64,000 bases of DNA from Heligmosomoides polygyrus polygyrus (GCA_947396885.1 OX377202.1:7750001-7814000); one strand, 5' to 3'. Positions 36,601 through 43,019 are shown, counted from the stretch's first letter. The notes: generated by a model from the letters alone, not told the origin. A program made the numbers and translations.

Positions 36601-39600
36601 ATATTGATCCATATGGAGTACGCGATTCATTTTTTAATGAAGCACACGAATATCTACCACGAGCTGTTATTTTGATTGACTATGGTGACTTATTAAATTC
36701 TGACAGAAAACTATTGCTATGAGAACCATCTAGGAACTGTCCAGCTGTGTCACCTCGGGCGTAGGGCTTCTCAGCTAGCACAGACTGAATATTCCTGTGG
36801 AAGTGTGTATCCATCATGACTAATCAGTCATCCAGTTATCATCTTAGATCCCAGAATGAATTCTGAGTACTAGTTTTGGTGATTACAATGTAGCTGCTAA
36901 TGTTGAATATGCAGATATAAATCTGTGTAGTCATCACGCCGTCCATGATCCCACAGGTTTCTAAAAGTGTTGAGAGGAATCTATTTCCTGATCAAAAAAT
37001 GATGTAAGTGGCTACTCCAGTCCTGCACTTCACCCTAGTCAGTTGACTCAATGCGAGTCTGTAAGTAACGTCATGTGGTTAATTCGGTTAAGTCTACCGT
37101 TCAAAAAAATTGCAGCATCAAAAAAGTTAGCAAAAAACCCGTCACAGGAACTTGGTATGGAAAGGCTGCATGTTAAAATGTTGAGAAGTAGTGAGATAGA
37201 CCCTGAATTTGTTTTCTTTTATTGCTCTTTAGGTTATCATAACATTATTATGAATTTATGCTTCGTTATGTTATGTTAGGATGAGCATTAAACTGTGGAA
37301 TATTCTGCTGCCCGCAAAGTTCTGAGCAAGAAAAAATGCAATAGAAACTGCTTCTGACGCCGTTTCAGATTCAATTTTTGAAAAAATGGCGTCAACATGT
37401 GTCATTTCCGTTTTCGCGTTTCGTATTCCGGTTTCCGGCCATTTTTTAGCGTTTCCGTTCCGTCTTTCGTCTTCCGCTTTTTCCAGAAAAATTTCCGCAG
37501 ATCCCTGATCAGCACTTATGAAGTCACAAATTTGAAACGAACTCTTTATCTCGTTTTTTTTTGAATATGCACTATACCATCGAAAACTGTGTGATAATTC
37601 TTCTTTTATTCTAATGGGGCGAGGTATCTAATGACATAATCCCAAAACTGACCACCTGCGTGCCAAGCATGATTTTTAGGGTAATAGGAATCCTTTAACC
37701 ATTAGCTATGCTTTTATTTCAGACATAGCTTTCAATTTTTTCAAGTAGACATACTTTATGCAGTTATTTAAGGAGATTGTGTAATACTATGTAATACTAT
37801 GCAAGAAACTAGTCTCATGCCTCCTGGAGCCGGACTCATCAACGTCTTACGTAACTTCAACAGACAATTGTAAGCGAAAAGCTCATATAACGCGGCTTCT
37901 CCAGCGATATGTTGAGCGATAGCCGCGTTATATGAGATTTTCGCTTACAATTCTCCGTTAAAGTTACGTAAGTCGTTGATGAATCCGGCCCTAGAACTTA
38001 GCATCCCGCTGAATTCCTAAACTACAGTAGGCAAATCGCCTCACCTGCGCTTGGAGCGGTAAGTGTGACGGACAGCTCCGATATGTGCTTCGTCGAGGAA
38101 GTGTCGCTTTTGGACTGTGTCGCCTCACGAAGTGGTCGTTTTGAACGAGATGAAGAGACCTTTGAGGAAGTGGTCGTCGTTGTCGCACGGTCTCGGCTTC
38201 GCTCGTGATTCTCGTTTTGGGATCCTGTAAAAGGAACTTATACAACTTCTCAACAATAACGAAATGGCTTCATAAGTTTGGAAATAAAGCCGAATACCTG
38301 AAGTGTTTGCCCGTGAAGATACTCTTGAGGAGGCCTTTTCATGAAGATAGCTACGCTGTGTCGAATATCGCTTACTATAGGTCTCCGGGACTCTGCTTGA
38401 GCTCCTGCTATCAGATGTGCGTTTCTTGGTCCTACTTGTTTCTTCTTTTCTATCCGATCCTGTAGATTTTCGTGTCACTGAAAACGCTTGCAATTGAATC
38501 CTTCCACTGATGGTCCGGATAGGTTAAGAGACCAGATTACATCCGCGATTAGATTTCATATCGACTGTATTACGAGATGAATGCTCAAATTACACTTACA
38601 GCAGGTGGTTGGTGTCAACTAATCAGCTTAAATACTTAACACAAGGATATTGATTACAATACGTGCTATCTCATAAAGAAACGACTGTTACACAGAAATT
38701 ATCACATCCTGTACACATCGATAGTTCTATTAGGTTGCCCGGAAAGTTCTCAGCGGTTTGTGTTACTATTTTTCATTCGCCTATTACTAAGTAAACATTC
38801 GACTTGCATATACTTTCTGAACAAAATTTTTCGCTCCATCTGAATAAATAATTTATGTTTCAACCAGTCGTTCGTCGGCCTAGCGGCCACCTACGACTGG
38901 TTGGAGGCTTCGCCCCAAACCCCGAGAATAGGACGCCATGGCCGCTACGGGTTTCCTATTCTTCCCTAGGCCTTTTGACCTTTATGTTAATCGAGATGGA
39001 TCGATTGATCCGACTTCAGATTCGCGTTCAGCGATACAGATTATCCTCAGGGCTGAAGTTTCGTGCCACTTGAACGACATCCTCAAAAATTCGATAATGT
39101 CGATCGATATCGATTGGTCGACTTGAGATTCGTGTTCAGCGACCTCGATTACCCCCAGGGCCGAAGTTTCGCGCCACTTGAGCGACATCCTCAAAAAAAC
39201 GATAATATCGATCGATATCGATTGGTCGACTTCTGATTTTCTGATCACAACTGAGTCCTACTGTAAGGAAATCGACGAAATGCACCGAAAACTGAGTCAA
39301 CTTCAGTCAGCCTTGGCCAACAGAAGGGGCCCGATACATTTGCACGATAAAGACCGCCCACACGTCTCACAAATCACCATTCGAAAAATGAACGAATTAA
39401 GGTTTGAAGTTCTGCCTCAGCCGCCATATTCTTTAGACCTCTCACCAACCTACCACTCCTTTTCAAACAATTTCGGAACTTTCTCGCTGGTAAAACCTGC
39501 ACCAATCAGGACCAAGCCAAAACAGCTTTCGTGGTCTTTGTTGAATCTCGACCACCTAATTTTGTCGCTGATGGAATAAGTCGACTGGTGGCCCGTGGCA

Positions 39601-41429
39601 AAAGTGTGCTGATTGGAAAGGTGCTTATTTCAACTAAATCCGATAAGATTTGAGAAAGTTATGGTAGTTCAAAATAAAGCACTCAAAATGATGAGAACTT
39701 TCCGGGCAACCTAATACTACTTTCTGGGGTATGAATTCAAATAAATCATTTTCTAAATATTGATCTAGGAGTCCGAGAGTATAAAAGTCCATCTGATCAT
39801 AAGCGTTATTGTAAAACTAAGTTGTTTCTCGTCGTAGTCGGAGGAATCGAAATGCTGTAAGGCTGACTAGCTACACCGAGGAAAGCAGCCCACTAAAACA
39901 AGGTTCTAATCTTCGAAGTAAGAGTCTGCTAATAACTTCCCCGCGAAAACGGCTTTTCTAGATCCGCTTGGCTGAAAACAAAGAAAATATAAAGTTGATT
40001 GAGATCCAAAACACCTCACATGAATAAATAGATCCCGCATAGGTAGCGCTCAATATATACAATCACTCTTTTTTGGAGGGTAAGTGGAAAAGGCGCACCG
40101 CTCCTCATGTGCACTCTGAATCGATTGAAGCTTCGGTTCGAGCTAAAGCAAAGCCTTTCTCTGGGAATGTTGGCACCTAGGATTTACCTTCCGGTTGGCT
40201 ACGGCAAGCCACTGCATATGGCCCGGATGTATACCCCAAGGAATAGGTAAGGAGTGGTAAAAGTGTGGTTCACACTAGCGTGGCTTAAGAAAAATCGAAT
40301 CTCGCGACATTCGTGGCAGCATTACTGGGTGCCCTCCCGATGGCTGTCCGAGCCAATCAGAGCCACATTCTTTTCCTTTATAATCTCATGTACTGCAACT
40401 CCTCAACTACTACAAAATATTCATGTCAGAAGATAAGAACGCCGCTACAGATGTCCTCTACTGAATGAATTTTCTGAACACTGTAATGCTGAAAAGATAT
40501 TTCAGTTTGCACCCATTTTAATCCCGTAAGAAGCTTAGAGATGTTTGTGTGATCTTCAAAATGCTCCCAGAAATCAAGGACGTCGATGCTTCTCAACTTT
40601 GCTTTCTCCTACCATTTAGAACTAGAGGTGGTTCGGAAAAGAAGCAGCAAGAAAAGTTCTAGAACTACACAAAAGTTGGGGGCAGGGCTACTTTCAGAGC
40701 AGGCTCTACTTAATTGTATTTAAAACACAAATTTTGTGTTGTCGAGCAGGCTTCCGCCTCCTTCAAATCAATGGCTCAAAAGAATTTGTGGATCTATCCT
40801 AGTCCGGGGCGCCACATAACTAAAAAGTAGGCAACAAAATGAATTGAAACTTACCGAGCGGCTCCTAAAGAACGAGCTGGAACCTAAAAGAAACCGAAAA
40901 CGAGCGAACAAACGAAAAAATAAAAAATCGCCGCGGTTTACAACCGTCTCGGCGGACAAAGAGCGACGGAATGGAGGCATGCCGCGTGCTGGCCACCGGC
41001 TGACATGTTATAACCAGGATCTGGCATGGTGGGGAGGGCGCATGAAGCCGCATGCCGCGTGCTGACCACCGCCTGACATGTTATAACCAGGATCTAACAT
41101 GGTGAGGAGGGCACACAACTTTGCCTGCTTACAACCGCAACAAATGTAATTTTTTTCGTTTTTTTTTCTTCACGACTTTTCTTGTTTAGGTCTCATGTTG
41201 TTCTGTAGGAGCCGCTCGGTAAGTCTCAAGTGGATTTGTTACATATAACACCTTTTAGTTATGTGGCCCCCCGGACTAGGATAGATCCGAATTTGTTTCT
41301 CTTTTAAGATTTTGAGAACCATGTCGTCTTTCTTAGTGCCGTGATAACAAGGTTCTCAAAACACAAAACATGTCATGCTGTGTTATTTCTTGTTTGTTTT
41401 TCTAACGCGTGTCTTATACCACGTAATAA

Positions 41430-41495
<66 letters not shown>

Positions 41496-41951
41496 GTCAT
41501 CATTACTAACGCCAAATGAGTATGGCGGAATAAAGAATAGCTACAAATACCCCTTCACAAACCTTCTGTTGTGACCTTCTTAGATTTCGACGACACCGAG
41601 CTCTTCGACGCATTATTAGTGGCCTTACCTGACCCTGAAGAACCTAAACACGTTGATCAGAAGGTGTACAGCAAGCCGAATGTAGAGCGAAATGCCCACC
41701 TTCGTCGCTAACAACTTCGCCGTCTTCTCTCTCTTTGCCCATAATTTTACTCTGCAGGGATTCAAGGAGAGTCAGCCTCATGCTTAGTGTCTCCGGATCT
41801 TCGTCTACAAGCTGAAACCAGCAAACGAAGACAATTTACGAGAAACCAACCGAGGAATGCTCGGACCTACGTCAGTTTTACTCGAAGAATTCGAGACTCC
41901 ATTAGTTGGCGCCGTTATCCCATTCGGAACAGCAGTTGCCGTTTTCAACAT
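15236..41951 (-). CDS. Large split host gene, nuclear coiled-coil protein of unknown family
   Basis: I joined 19 exons by splice signals and frame: 41951-41871, 41811-41700, 41643-41563, 38477-38298, 38224-38045, 34125-33955, 33909-33804, 33712-33598, 33536-33474, 22242-22123, 22059-21950, 21873-21828, 21701-21625, 21560-21467, 21407-21268, 18391-18183, 18127-18007, 15611-15472, 15369-15236. All junctions are GT-AG with acceptors such as TTTTCAG, and the phase is kept throughout (about 760 codons). The product starts MLKTATAVPNG, is Ser/Arg/Lys-rich, has EDGEVVSDEG, a Pro-rich patch, an NLS-like PLKKRRK and then a coiled coil. A nuclear role is inferred; the family is unknown. The ATG follows TTTCTTCAG, which could be a spliced-leader site or an acceptor for an upstream exon. 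The 3' end is not found, and exons could be missing in the 11.2 kb intron holding the gap. Confidence 0.8.
16243..17262. mobile_element. Inverted duplication of a tRNA-like repeat around a BEL/Pao fragment
   Basis: Left arm 16243-16495 and right arm 17012-17262 are inverted copies sharing GCGTGCACGAAGTTCATTACG and ATTTTTTCGGAATGCG blocks. Each arm contains a tRNA-like unit: on the plus strand near 16371-16452 a box CTGGAGCAGTGGATAGCG and a perfect B box GGTTCGACCCC; on the minus strand the mate is at 17055-17135. The inversion also includes part of the central retrotransposon fragment (GTACACGATTAAT near 16800 and its complement near 16990). Confidence 0.75.
16500..16826 (+). pseudogene. BEL/Pao pol fragment, aspartic-protease-like region
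   Basis: The frame (to 16826) contains LELKFHAKPVITNGFPSV, LANSKLRGEHQIPHVLVG and LDYFYDSKILRP. The (V/I)LIG(L/M)DYF(Y/W)D signature is what I know from the DUF1758/retroviral-protease-like part of nematode BEL/Pao polyproteins. Only about 100 residues remain, flanked by the inverted tRNA-like arms. Confidence 0.6.
17272..17585 (-). repeat. tRNA-derived SINE-like repeat, fullest copy
   Basis: On the minus strand an A-box-like GGAGCGCAGTCGGAGG (about 17535-17552) is followed about 50 nt later by a B-box-like GGTTCGGATTTCC (about 17481-17494), then a tail ending in the GAATGCGTGGCGCAACCC block and GCCATCCTTTATCC. Matches the copy at 7850-8100. Confidence 0.65.
17640..17790 (+). repeat. Truncated copy of the same SINE-like repeat
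   Basis: Carries GACACCCCGTAGAAGTAGAA and TGCGTGGCGGATCCC, the complement of the tail at 17283-17340, in the opposite orientation and without promoter boxes. Confidence 0.55.
17891..17905. repeat. C15 homopolymer in an intron
   Basis: Fifteen consecutive C. It lies just beyond the donor of host exon 17 (18006), within the 2.4 kb intron. Confidence 0.9.
18007..18391 (-). CDS. Host gene exons 16-17
   Basis: Exon 16 (18391-18183, 69 codons plus split codons) follows TTATCATAG and encodes CDGDMTRSRRSEPTSKSAES and a charged EVEQQQKRNEEQEMRTKLLA segment. Exon 17 (18127-18007) follows TTGGTGTAG and encodes a Ser/Thr/Gln/Glu-rich stretch (ETTSSEQSTQTLVHDEQDG). The 55 bp intron starts GTAGGTGAG. Phases (2 in, 1, 2 out) match the neighbours. 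Confidence 0.8.
18768..19173. mobile_element. Foldback element, GGATCTATCCTAGTCC family, 5' decayed
   Basis: The right end CCGACTAGGATGGATC and inner blocks GATTTACGGAGCGG / CCGCTCCGTAAATC and GTTATAACATGTCAGGCGG match the copies at 13024, 40790 and 43559. The left terminal motif is missing or diverged, so the start is approximate. Confidence 0.65.
19405..19547. mobile_element. PIF/Harbinger-like MITE with TTA duplication
   Basis: 143 bp GC-rich palindrome starting AGGCCCCCACAGAGTTCTGC and ending GCAGAACTCTGTGGGGGCCT, flanked by TTA on both sides (19402-19404, 19548-19550). It interrupts the left arm of the foldback element, so it inserted later. Confidence 0.88.
19645..19720 (+). repeat. 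tRNA-like unit in the left foldback arm
   Basis: About 76 nt from GCAGTGCA to CAGACTGC: the ends pair (GCAGT/ACTGC) like a short acceptor stem, an A-box-like AGTGGAGTAGTAAGAGG is at the expected place, and GGGGGTTTGGATCCCCC forms a perfect 5-bp T arm with a 7-nt loop. The anticodon arm does not pair properly, so it is a tRNA relic. Confidence 0.55.
20020..20260. repeat. Poly-G palindrome, GGTGCTGATCACGAATCTG family
   Basis: A G13 run (20046-20058) is followed by TTATTTGGGGTGCTGATCACG, and the mirror sequence CGTGATCAGCACCCCAAACA lies near 20205-20230. The same palindrome motif occurs at 26340-26475 and several times in 51955-52553. Confidence 0.7.
20393..20470 (-). repeat. tRNA-like unit in the right foldback arm
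   Basis: The minus strand reads GCAGTGCACAGGTGGCGTAG...GGTTTGTATCCCGC...GACTGC. TGGCGTAGTAGG fits an A box and GGTTTGTATCC a near-B box, with pairing termini GCAGT/ACTGC. It is the inverted partner of 19645-19720. Confidence 0.55.
21015..21193. mobile_element. Palindromic MITE, GGGGCCGGATTCATC family
   Basis: Starts GGGGCCAGATTCATCAACGA and ends TCGTTGATGAATCCGGCTCC; the AGAGATTTAACGGAGAA subtype also seen at 45851. Lies in the intron between host exons 15 and 16. Confidence 0.85.
21268..22242 (-). CDS. Host gene exons 10-15, NLS-like motif and coiled coil
   Basis: Six exons: 22242-22123, 22059-21950, 21873-21828, 21701-21625, 21560-21467, 21407-21268, with introns of 59-126 bp. Acceptors include CCACTTTTAG, GTGTTTTAG and GATTTCAG; donors include GTATGT, GTTAGT and GTAAGG. 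Exon 12 ends in AEPLKKRRK, an NLS-like basic patch. Exons 14-15 encode QSELGELESDLTMRMSDIDE and RRAALRQQLAELEANIQTER, heptad-rich sequence typical of coiled coils. Phase bookkeeping forces the donor of exon 11 to TC|GTTAGT and then agrees at every later junction. Confidence 0.82.
22265..22560. other. AT-rich intron sequence, nothing recognised
   Basis: Contains an (AT)-rich stretch near 22310-22375. No gene, RNA or repeat terminus seen. Confidence 0.35.
22672..23305. repeat. Inverted repeat flanking a 100-bp minisatellite
   Basis: CAGTAATCCAAAATGCATGTTG...CGACACACGCCGTATTT (22697-22737) reappears inverted as AAATACGGCGTGTGTCGTGAATGC...GGATTACTG (23232-23280). Between them three direct copies of a roughly 100 bp unit occur. 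Confidence 0.7.
22780..23078. repeat. Minisatellite, three units of about 100 bp
   Basis: Units begin near 22780, 22883 and 22976, sharing CGCACCGATTTTAGGTCGA, ACATTCGCCGCAGA and CGTACTATTTTGCAGATTTT. The last block reappears inverted at 23335-23382, right at the edge of the gap, so the gap may hold more units. Confidence 0.75.
23383..23582. other. Assembly gap (200 N)
   Basis: A run of 200 N, a conventional placeholder; the true size is unknown. Open frames drawn through it are meaningless. It removes the 3' end of the PLE that follows. Confidence 0.99.
23583..25234 (-). pseudogene. Permuted-type Penelope RT, copy 1 (5' and 3' truncated)
   Basis: One frame stays open for about 550 codons from 25234 to the gap. 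It aligns by eye along its length with the copy at 61013-62820: the N-terminal block VVYNYKRPISN...CICNQDQDKY, then KFIFCPLDKANNNYGIICKK, FRFITGAYNSSIKSLALELC, motif A YSADFTDMFTNIPH, motif B GVPQGGNFSPLLADLTMS and motif C FRYMDDLLI. All catalytic aspartates and the motif-C tyrosine are present. The upstream GIY-YIG domain found in copy 2 is absent because a repeat arm starts at about 25245. Codons are strongly AT-rich, unlike flanking exons. Internal to a host intron, same strand. Confidence 0.85.
25752..27648. mobile_element. PIF/Harbinger-like non-autonomous element, 1.9 kb
   Basis: Ends GGCGCCTTTTATACTCCCGC and GCAAGTATAAAAGGCGCC with TTA on both flanks (25749-25751, 27649-27651). Both ends are very GC-rich (GCGGCGCG words); the middle includes a GGTGCTGATCACG-type fragment and other GC-rich inverted segments (26510-26720, 27340-27600). 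Open frames on both strands at 27316-27713 are mirror images of palindromic sequence and not genes. No transposase is present. Confidence 0.75.
26340..26475. repeat. Half of a GGTGCTGATCACGAATCTG palindrome
   Basis: TCACCGATTTCGCCCAAACT...CAGATTCGTGACCAGCACCC then C11 (26444-26454). Matches one arm of the palindromes at 20020 and 51955. Confidence 0.6.
27700..27865. mobile_element. Palindromic MITE, GGGGCCGGATTCATC family
   Basis: Starts AGGGGTCGGATTCAACAGCG, ends TTGATGAATCCGGTACC, with AGAGAAAATACAGCCG pairing with CGGCTGTATTTTCTCT. Confidence 0.8.
27965..28123. mobile_element. Palindromic MITE, second central copy
   Basis: Starts CCGTCAACGACTTGCAGCAA (outermost bases lost), ends GTGAGTCCGGCCCC. 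With 27700-27865 it marks the symmetric centre of the surrounding palindrome. Confidence 0.75.
28374..30003. repeat. Tandem segmental duplication, 816 + 814 bp
   Basis: Copy 1 (28374-29189) and copy 2 (29190-30003) both begin CACAAATG and end CATTGTGCGACTGAATCTCA, and match almost throughout. Each contains the end of the long-inverted-repeat arm, a partial palindromic MITE (GATAGCGTGGCTTATCAACA...) and a G run of 14 (29052-29065) or 11 (29867-29877). The breakpoint lies inside the right arm of the element at 25245-28673, so the duplication happened after that insertion. Confidence 0.92.
30247..31182. mobile_element. Mariner-ended foldback element, 936 bp
   Basis: Begins TTAGGTTGTCTCATAGGTCC after TA and ends AAGACAACCTAA before TA (30245-30246, 31183-31184), as in mariner. 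Almost the whole element is two inverted arms of about 450 bp around a centre near 30760. No transposase. The same family as 46496-47517. Confidence 0.85.
31185..31621. other. AT-rich intron sequence
   Basis: No gene, RNA or repeat terminus recognised; A-rich and AAATA-type low-complexity runs occur. Confidence 0.35.
31624..32891 (-). mobile_element. Complete mariner transposon (1268 bp), second family
   Basis: Inverted repeats TTAGGTTGGTGCATAAGTTC and GAACTTATGCACCAGTCTAA with TA on both sides (31622-31623, 32892-32893). It encodes one intact transposase. The TTAGGTTGGTGCA start is that of the cecropia-type mariners, which include the hookworm element bandit; relatedness to bandit is a guess to be tested. 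It lies in the 11.2 kb host intron, same strand as the gene. Confidence 0.93.
31701..32729 (-). CDS. Mariner transposase, DD34D, apparently intact
   Basis: Transposase of the enclosing element. Numbered from an upstream ATG at 32783 (360 codons): a DNA-binding region with two helix-turn-helix parts covers about residues 22-135, the linker WVPHDL is at 138-143, and the catalytic aspartates are in VTGDEKW (175), FQHDNATPH (264) and APSDYHLF (299), with exactly 34 residues between the last two. I choose the start at 32729 (MAKQFIPTETHIRHVML) because the 18 residues before it are not mariner-like. No stop, frameshift or missing key residue. It differs clearly in sequence from the transposase at 6495-7487. 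Confidence 0.93.
   Translation of the reverse strand: MAKQFIPTETHIRHVMLFLHQSGLNANESYRRLKDVHNESAPARSTVYQWFSKFAVGEFSVEDNEREGRPMTLDLDGLRSRVEADPYQTTRELSSTLGVSHSTVVRGLKSIGKVQRLGRWVPHDLTQHDMDRRADVALSLLTLRRTHGWLDNLVTGDEKWILYSNYHRRAQWVDATGEAEDVPKPDLHVKKVMLCIWWSVLGVEYWELLDEGITVTAKVYVNQLRRLRAHLQTTREEQVKVYFQHDNATPHIARATAAELADYGWTVLPHPPYPPDLAPSDYHLFSSLQRYLDGQQFRNREDVKEALLTFFESQPATFWRKGIHDLPARWRKTIDVKGGYFK
32894..33473. other. Intron sequence, nothing recognised
   Basis: 5' part of the large host intron next to the donor of exon 9 (CCG|GTAAGC). No other feature seen. Confidence 0.35.
33474..34125 (-). CDS. Host gene exons 6-9
   Basis: Exons 34125-33955, 33909-33804, 33712-33598 and 33536-33474 with introns of 45, 91 and 61 bp. 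Acceptors are ATATTCAG, CTTTTACAG, GTTTTTCAG and TTTTTCAG; donors GTGAGT, GTAGTT, GTATGT, GTAAGC. They encode a basic NEKRKRSSSERQ patch, a soluble segment (TGDHISVTVDTRS, SPSVTVSEGVRMVT), and a Pro-rich end (HIPLPPTPLPSRPQHT, then LLPPPPAPPVFP). Phases 1, 1, 2, 0, 0 match neighbouring exons. Confidence 0.85.
34126..34569. other. Intron sequence, nothing recognised
   Basis: Between the host exon 6 acceptor and the hAT target duplication. No feature seen. Confidence 0.35.
34787..35991 (+). pseudogene. Penelope-like element: RT (C half), zinc finger, GIY-YIG
   Basis: Retrotransposon protein that both copies RNA and nicks DNA. Coding starts, truncated, near 34787 (LINECLQCNIFKWSSEYY), changes frame into RGLAMGQRLAPVLAIAFMS (RT motif B), changes frame again at about 34950, then stays open to 35991. 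It then shows motif C YFRYIDDCF, the PLE thumb, the linker VPFITDALSTQVRDCVRRAE, a zinc-finger-like CTTPSCMVCPYG, and the GIY-YIG domain VYLITCTECREEYIGETGRPL with VRVKEH. The order RT then GIY-YIG is the canonical Penelope order, opposite to the element at 61-64 kb. Two frameshifts make it inactive. A hammerhead-like motif follows at 36196. Confidence 0.88.
36196..36228 (+). ncRNA. Hammerhead-like motif downstream of the PLE
   Basis: CTGAAGA, then AGGCGGTTACGCC (4-bp stem with GTTA loop), then GAAACGTAAGCC. Core and stem II fit a minimal hammerhead, but the expected U before the cleavage site is C, so it is probably inactive. It lies 205 bp after the PLE stop codon, same strand. Confidence 0.5.
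36346..37280 (+). pseudogene. Unidentified decayed coding region inside the hAT element
   Basis: Two overlapping frames look coding: 36346-36675 (CMYCMQIKCTQHLNDHKIHD, KLCKHIAQYHETKGSVKV) and, in another frame at about 36597-36720, CDIDPYGVRDSFFNEAHEY and LPRAVILIDYGDLLNSDRK. Cys/His content at the start is finger-like. I do not recognise the family; a hAT transposase relic is possible from position only. Confidence 0.35.
37826..37992. mobile_element. Palindromic MITE, GGGGCCGGATTCATC family
   Basis: Starts GGAGCCGGACTCATCAACG, ends CGTTGATGAATCCGGCCCT; inner AAAAGCTCATATAACGCGGC and its complement. Confidence 0.85.
38045..38477 (-). CDS. Host gene exons 4-5, Ser/Arg-rich
   Basis: Exons 38477-38298 and 38224-38045, both 180 bp, separated by a 73 bp intron (GTATTC...CCTTTTACAG). 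Exon 4 follows GCGTTTTCAG and encodes SDRKEETSRTKKRTSDSRSS; exon 5 encodes NENHERSRDRATTTTTSS and SSSRSKRPLREATQSKSD. The composition is that of a disordered, phosphorylation-prone nuclear protein. Phase 1 at all three boundaries. Confidence 0.85.
38730..39714 (+). mobile_element. Defective mariner with intact termini
   Basis: Termini TTAGGTTGCCCGGAAAGTTC and GAACTTTCCGGGCAACCTAA are perfect inverted repeats, flanked by TA (38728-38729, 39715-39716). Only the C-terminal transposase part remains (39178-39579): the second catalytic aspartate motif reads LHDKDRPHVS and the third region SLDLSPTYHSF lacks the usual D before YH. The N-terminal half is replaced by about 370 bp of foreign sequence including a tandem repeat. 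Inactive, but could be mobilised in trans. Confidence 0.85.
38866..39235. repeat. Hairpin and tandem repeat inserted in the mariner
   Basis: AACCAGTCGT...ACGACTGGTT forms a 10-bp stem near 38866-38908. Two tandem units of about 115 bp follow (about 39005 and 39118), each with GAAGTTTCG(T/C)GCCACTTGA and ATCGATCGATATCGATTGGT-like words (ATCGATATCGATTGGTCGAC). Confidence 0.7.
39717..40789. other. No feature recognised
   Basis: Intron sequence of the host gene (between exons 3 and 4). Short frames only; I see no repeat termini or RNA gene. Confidence 0.3.
40790..41288. mobile_element. Foldback element, GGATCTATCCTAGTCC family
   Basis: Termini GGATCTATCCTAGTCCGGGG and CCCGGACTAGGATAGATCC. It is longer than the copy at 13024 because the block CGTGCTG(G/A)CCACCG(G/C)CTGACATG...TAACCAGGATCT is present twice (about 40985-41035 and 41057-41105). 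Confidence 0.88.
41430..41495. repeat. (ATT)n microsatellite, about 22 units
   Basis: Uninterrupted TTA/ATT triplets in the intron after host exon 3. The poly-Leu open frame over it is an artefact. Confidence 0.97.
41563..41951 (-). CDS. Host gene exons 1-3 (5' end)
   Basis: Exon 1 (41951-41871) opens with ATG directly after TGTGTTTCTTCAG and encodes MLKTATAVPNGITAPTNG. Exon 2 (41811-41700) follows GGTTTCAG and encodes DEDPETLSMRLTLLESLQSK and the acidic KEREDGEVVSDE. Exon 3 (41643-41563) is Ser/Lys-rich. Introns are 59 and 56 bp. The acceptor before the ATG suggests either spliced-leader addition, common in nematodes, or an upstream exon. Confidence 0.83.
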
Positions 41952-42882
41952 CTGAAGAAACACAATGAAAAATCGGATATGGCGACAACACGACATAGAA
42001 TAGATTTAATTCGAGATTAGTAAGCAATAGCTGTCTCAATTTATTGTTAAGAAAATCAACAAAGGTACAAAAGTGGTGCAGTGTATCGGACACGAGACAT
42101 AAGTACATCAAAATATGAGGACAGAAGATTAGAAGATATACTGCACCACGCTTTGCTAGAGCATGAAAGCTTGTCTTACACAGGAAACTCCGCTGAATCC
42201 TTGCTCATTTCCCGCTGCTTTCATGCCAAGTTCAGCCTAAATTTTTGGACTTCTTCCGCTATGACTGGCAGACAAAAACAGATAAATCAGCTGAAAGGAA
42301 TATCTAAAACGTTGGCTTGTTTTAGACGGAAGTACAGATTCATGTCTCTAATTTAAACGATGTTACACAGAGACTCGAAAATCACGCTACAAAGTGTCTC
42401 AAAAAATGTATGCGCTGTTCGAAAGGTGATAACTTTGCTCATAGTAGAGTCACTGAACAAGTTAAGGATTCACATGAAAGCCTAAGAAAATGGAAATTTT
42501 CTCACCTATGAGCGGCATGGAGTGCGCCATGCACTCGTCTGAAACTTTGGATTTTACACTCGACTGATTGTGTTTCGCTTGAATACACGTTACAATTTCT
42601 TCATAAAGTGGCCGTTTCGATTGATTTGTGCTCCTTTCAAGGTTTAAAACTTAGAAACACACTATGGCTAGCGAAAAATGCTAGGCATCCTTAAAAAATG
42701 CCGATAGTATTTGAAAGGTTCTAGCATTGCTGTTAGTGAAGGTTTTGAAGAATTTTGAGATTCGTATGAAAGCACAGGGCAAGGAAATTACTGCGGCGTG
42801 CAAACAGTCAGGATTGCGCCATGCTCCATCCTGAAACCTTGCATTTCAGACTCGATTGATTGCGCATGGTCTGAATGCTTTA

Positions 42883-43011
42883 GGCCCCGTTTTTACTTCG
42901 CCGAGCGACGCAACGTCACGTGTTGTAATCACATTGGTCGAGCGACGCGATCGATCAATTTGGCCACAATACGTGGCGTCGCGTCGCTCGCGTCGAAGTA
43001 TAAACGGGGTC
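42883..43011. mobile_element. PIF/Harbinger-like MITE, complete
   Basis: Termini GGCCCCGTTTTTACTTCGCC and GTCGAAGTATAAACGGGGTC, with TTA on both flanks (42880-42882, 43012-43014). Close relative of 5345-5477. Confidence 0.87.
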
Positions 43012-43019
43012 TTAGACAC

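Larger units (their letters stand above)
34578..37507. mobile_element. hAT-like transposon with perfect 8-bp target duplication
   Basis: Left end CAAGGATGTGCGGAATTTCC; right end, complemented, CAGGGATCTGCGGAAATTTT. Both are flanked by ATCAGCAC (34570-34577 and 37508-37515), an exact 8-bp duplication, the hAT hallmark. Subterminal regions are rich in TTCCG words in inverse orientation. A PLE (34787-36260) is nested inside, and a decayed AT-rich coding region (36346-37280) may be what is left of the original cargo or transposase. Sits in the intron between host exons 5 and 6. Confidence 0.85.

Noticed and set aside
41341..41574. Plus-strand frame with poly-Leu
   Set aside because: Translation of an (ATT)n microsatellite inside a host intron.
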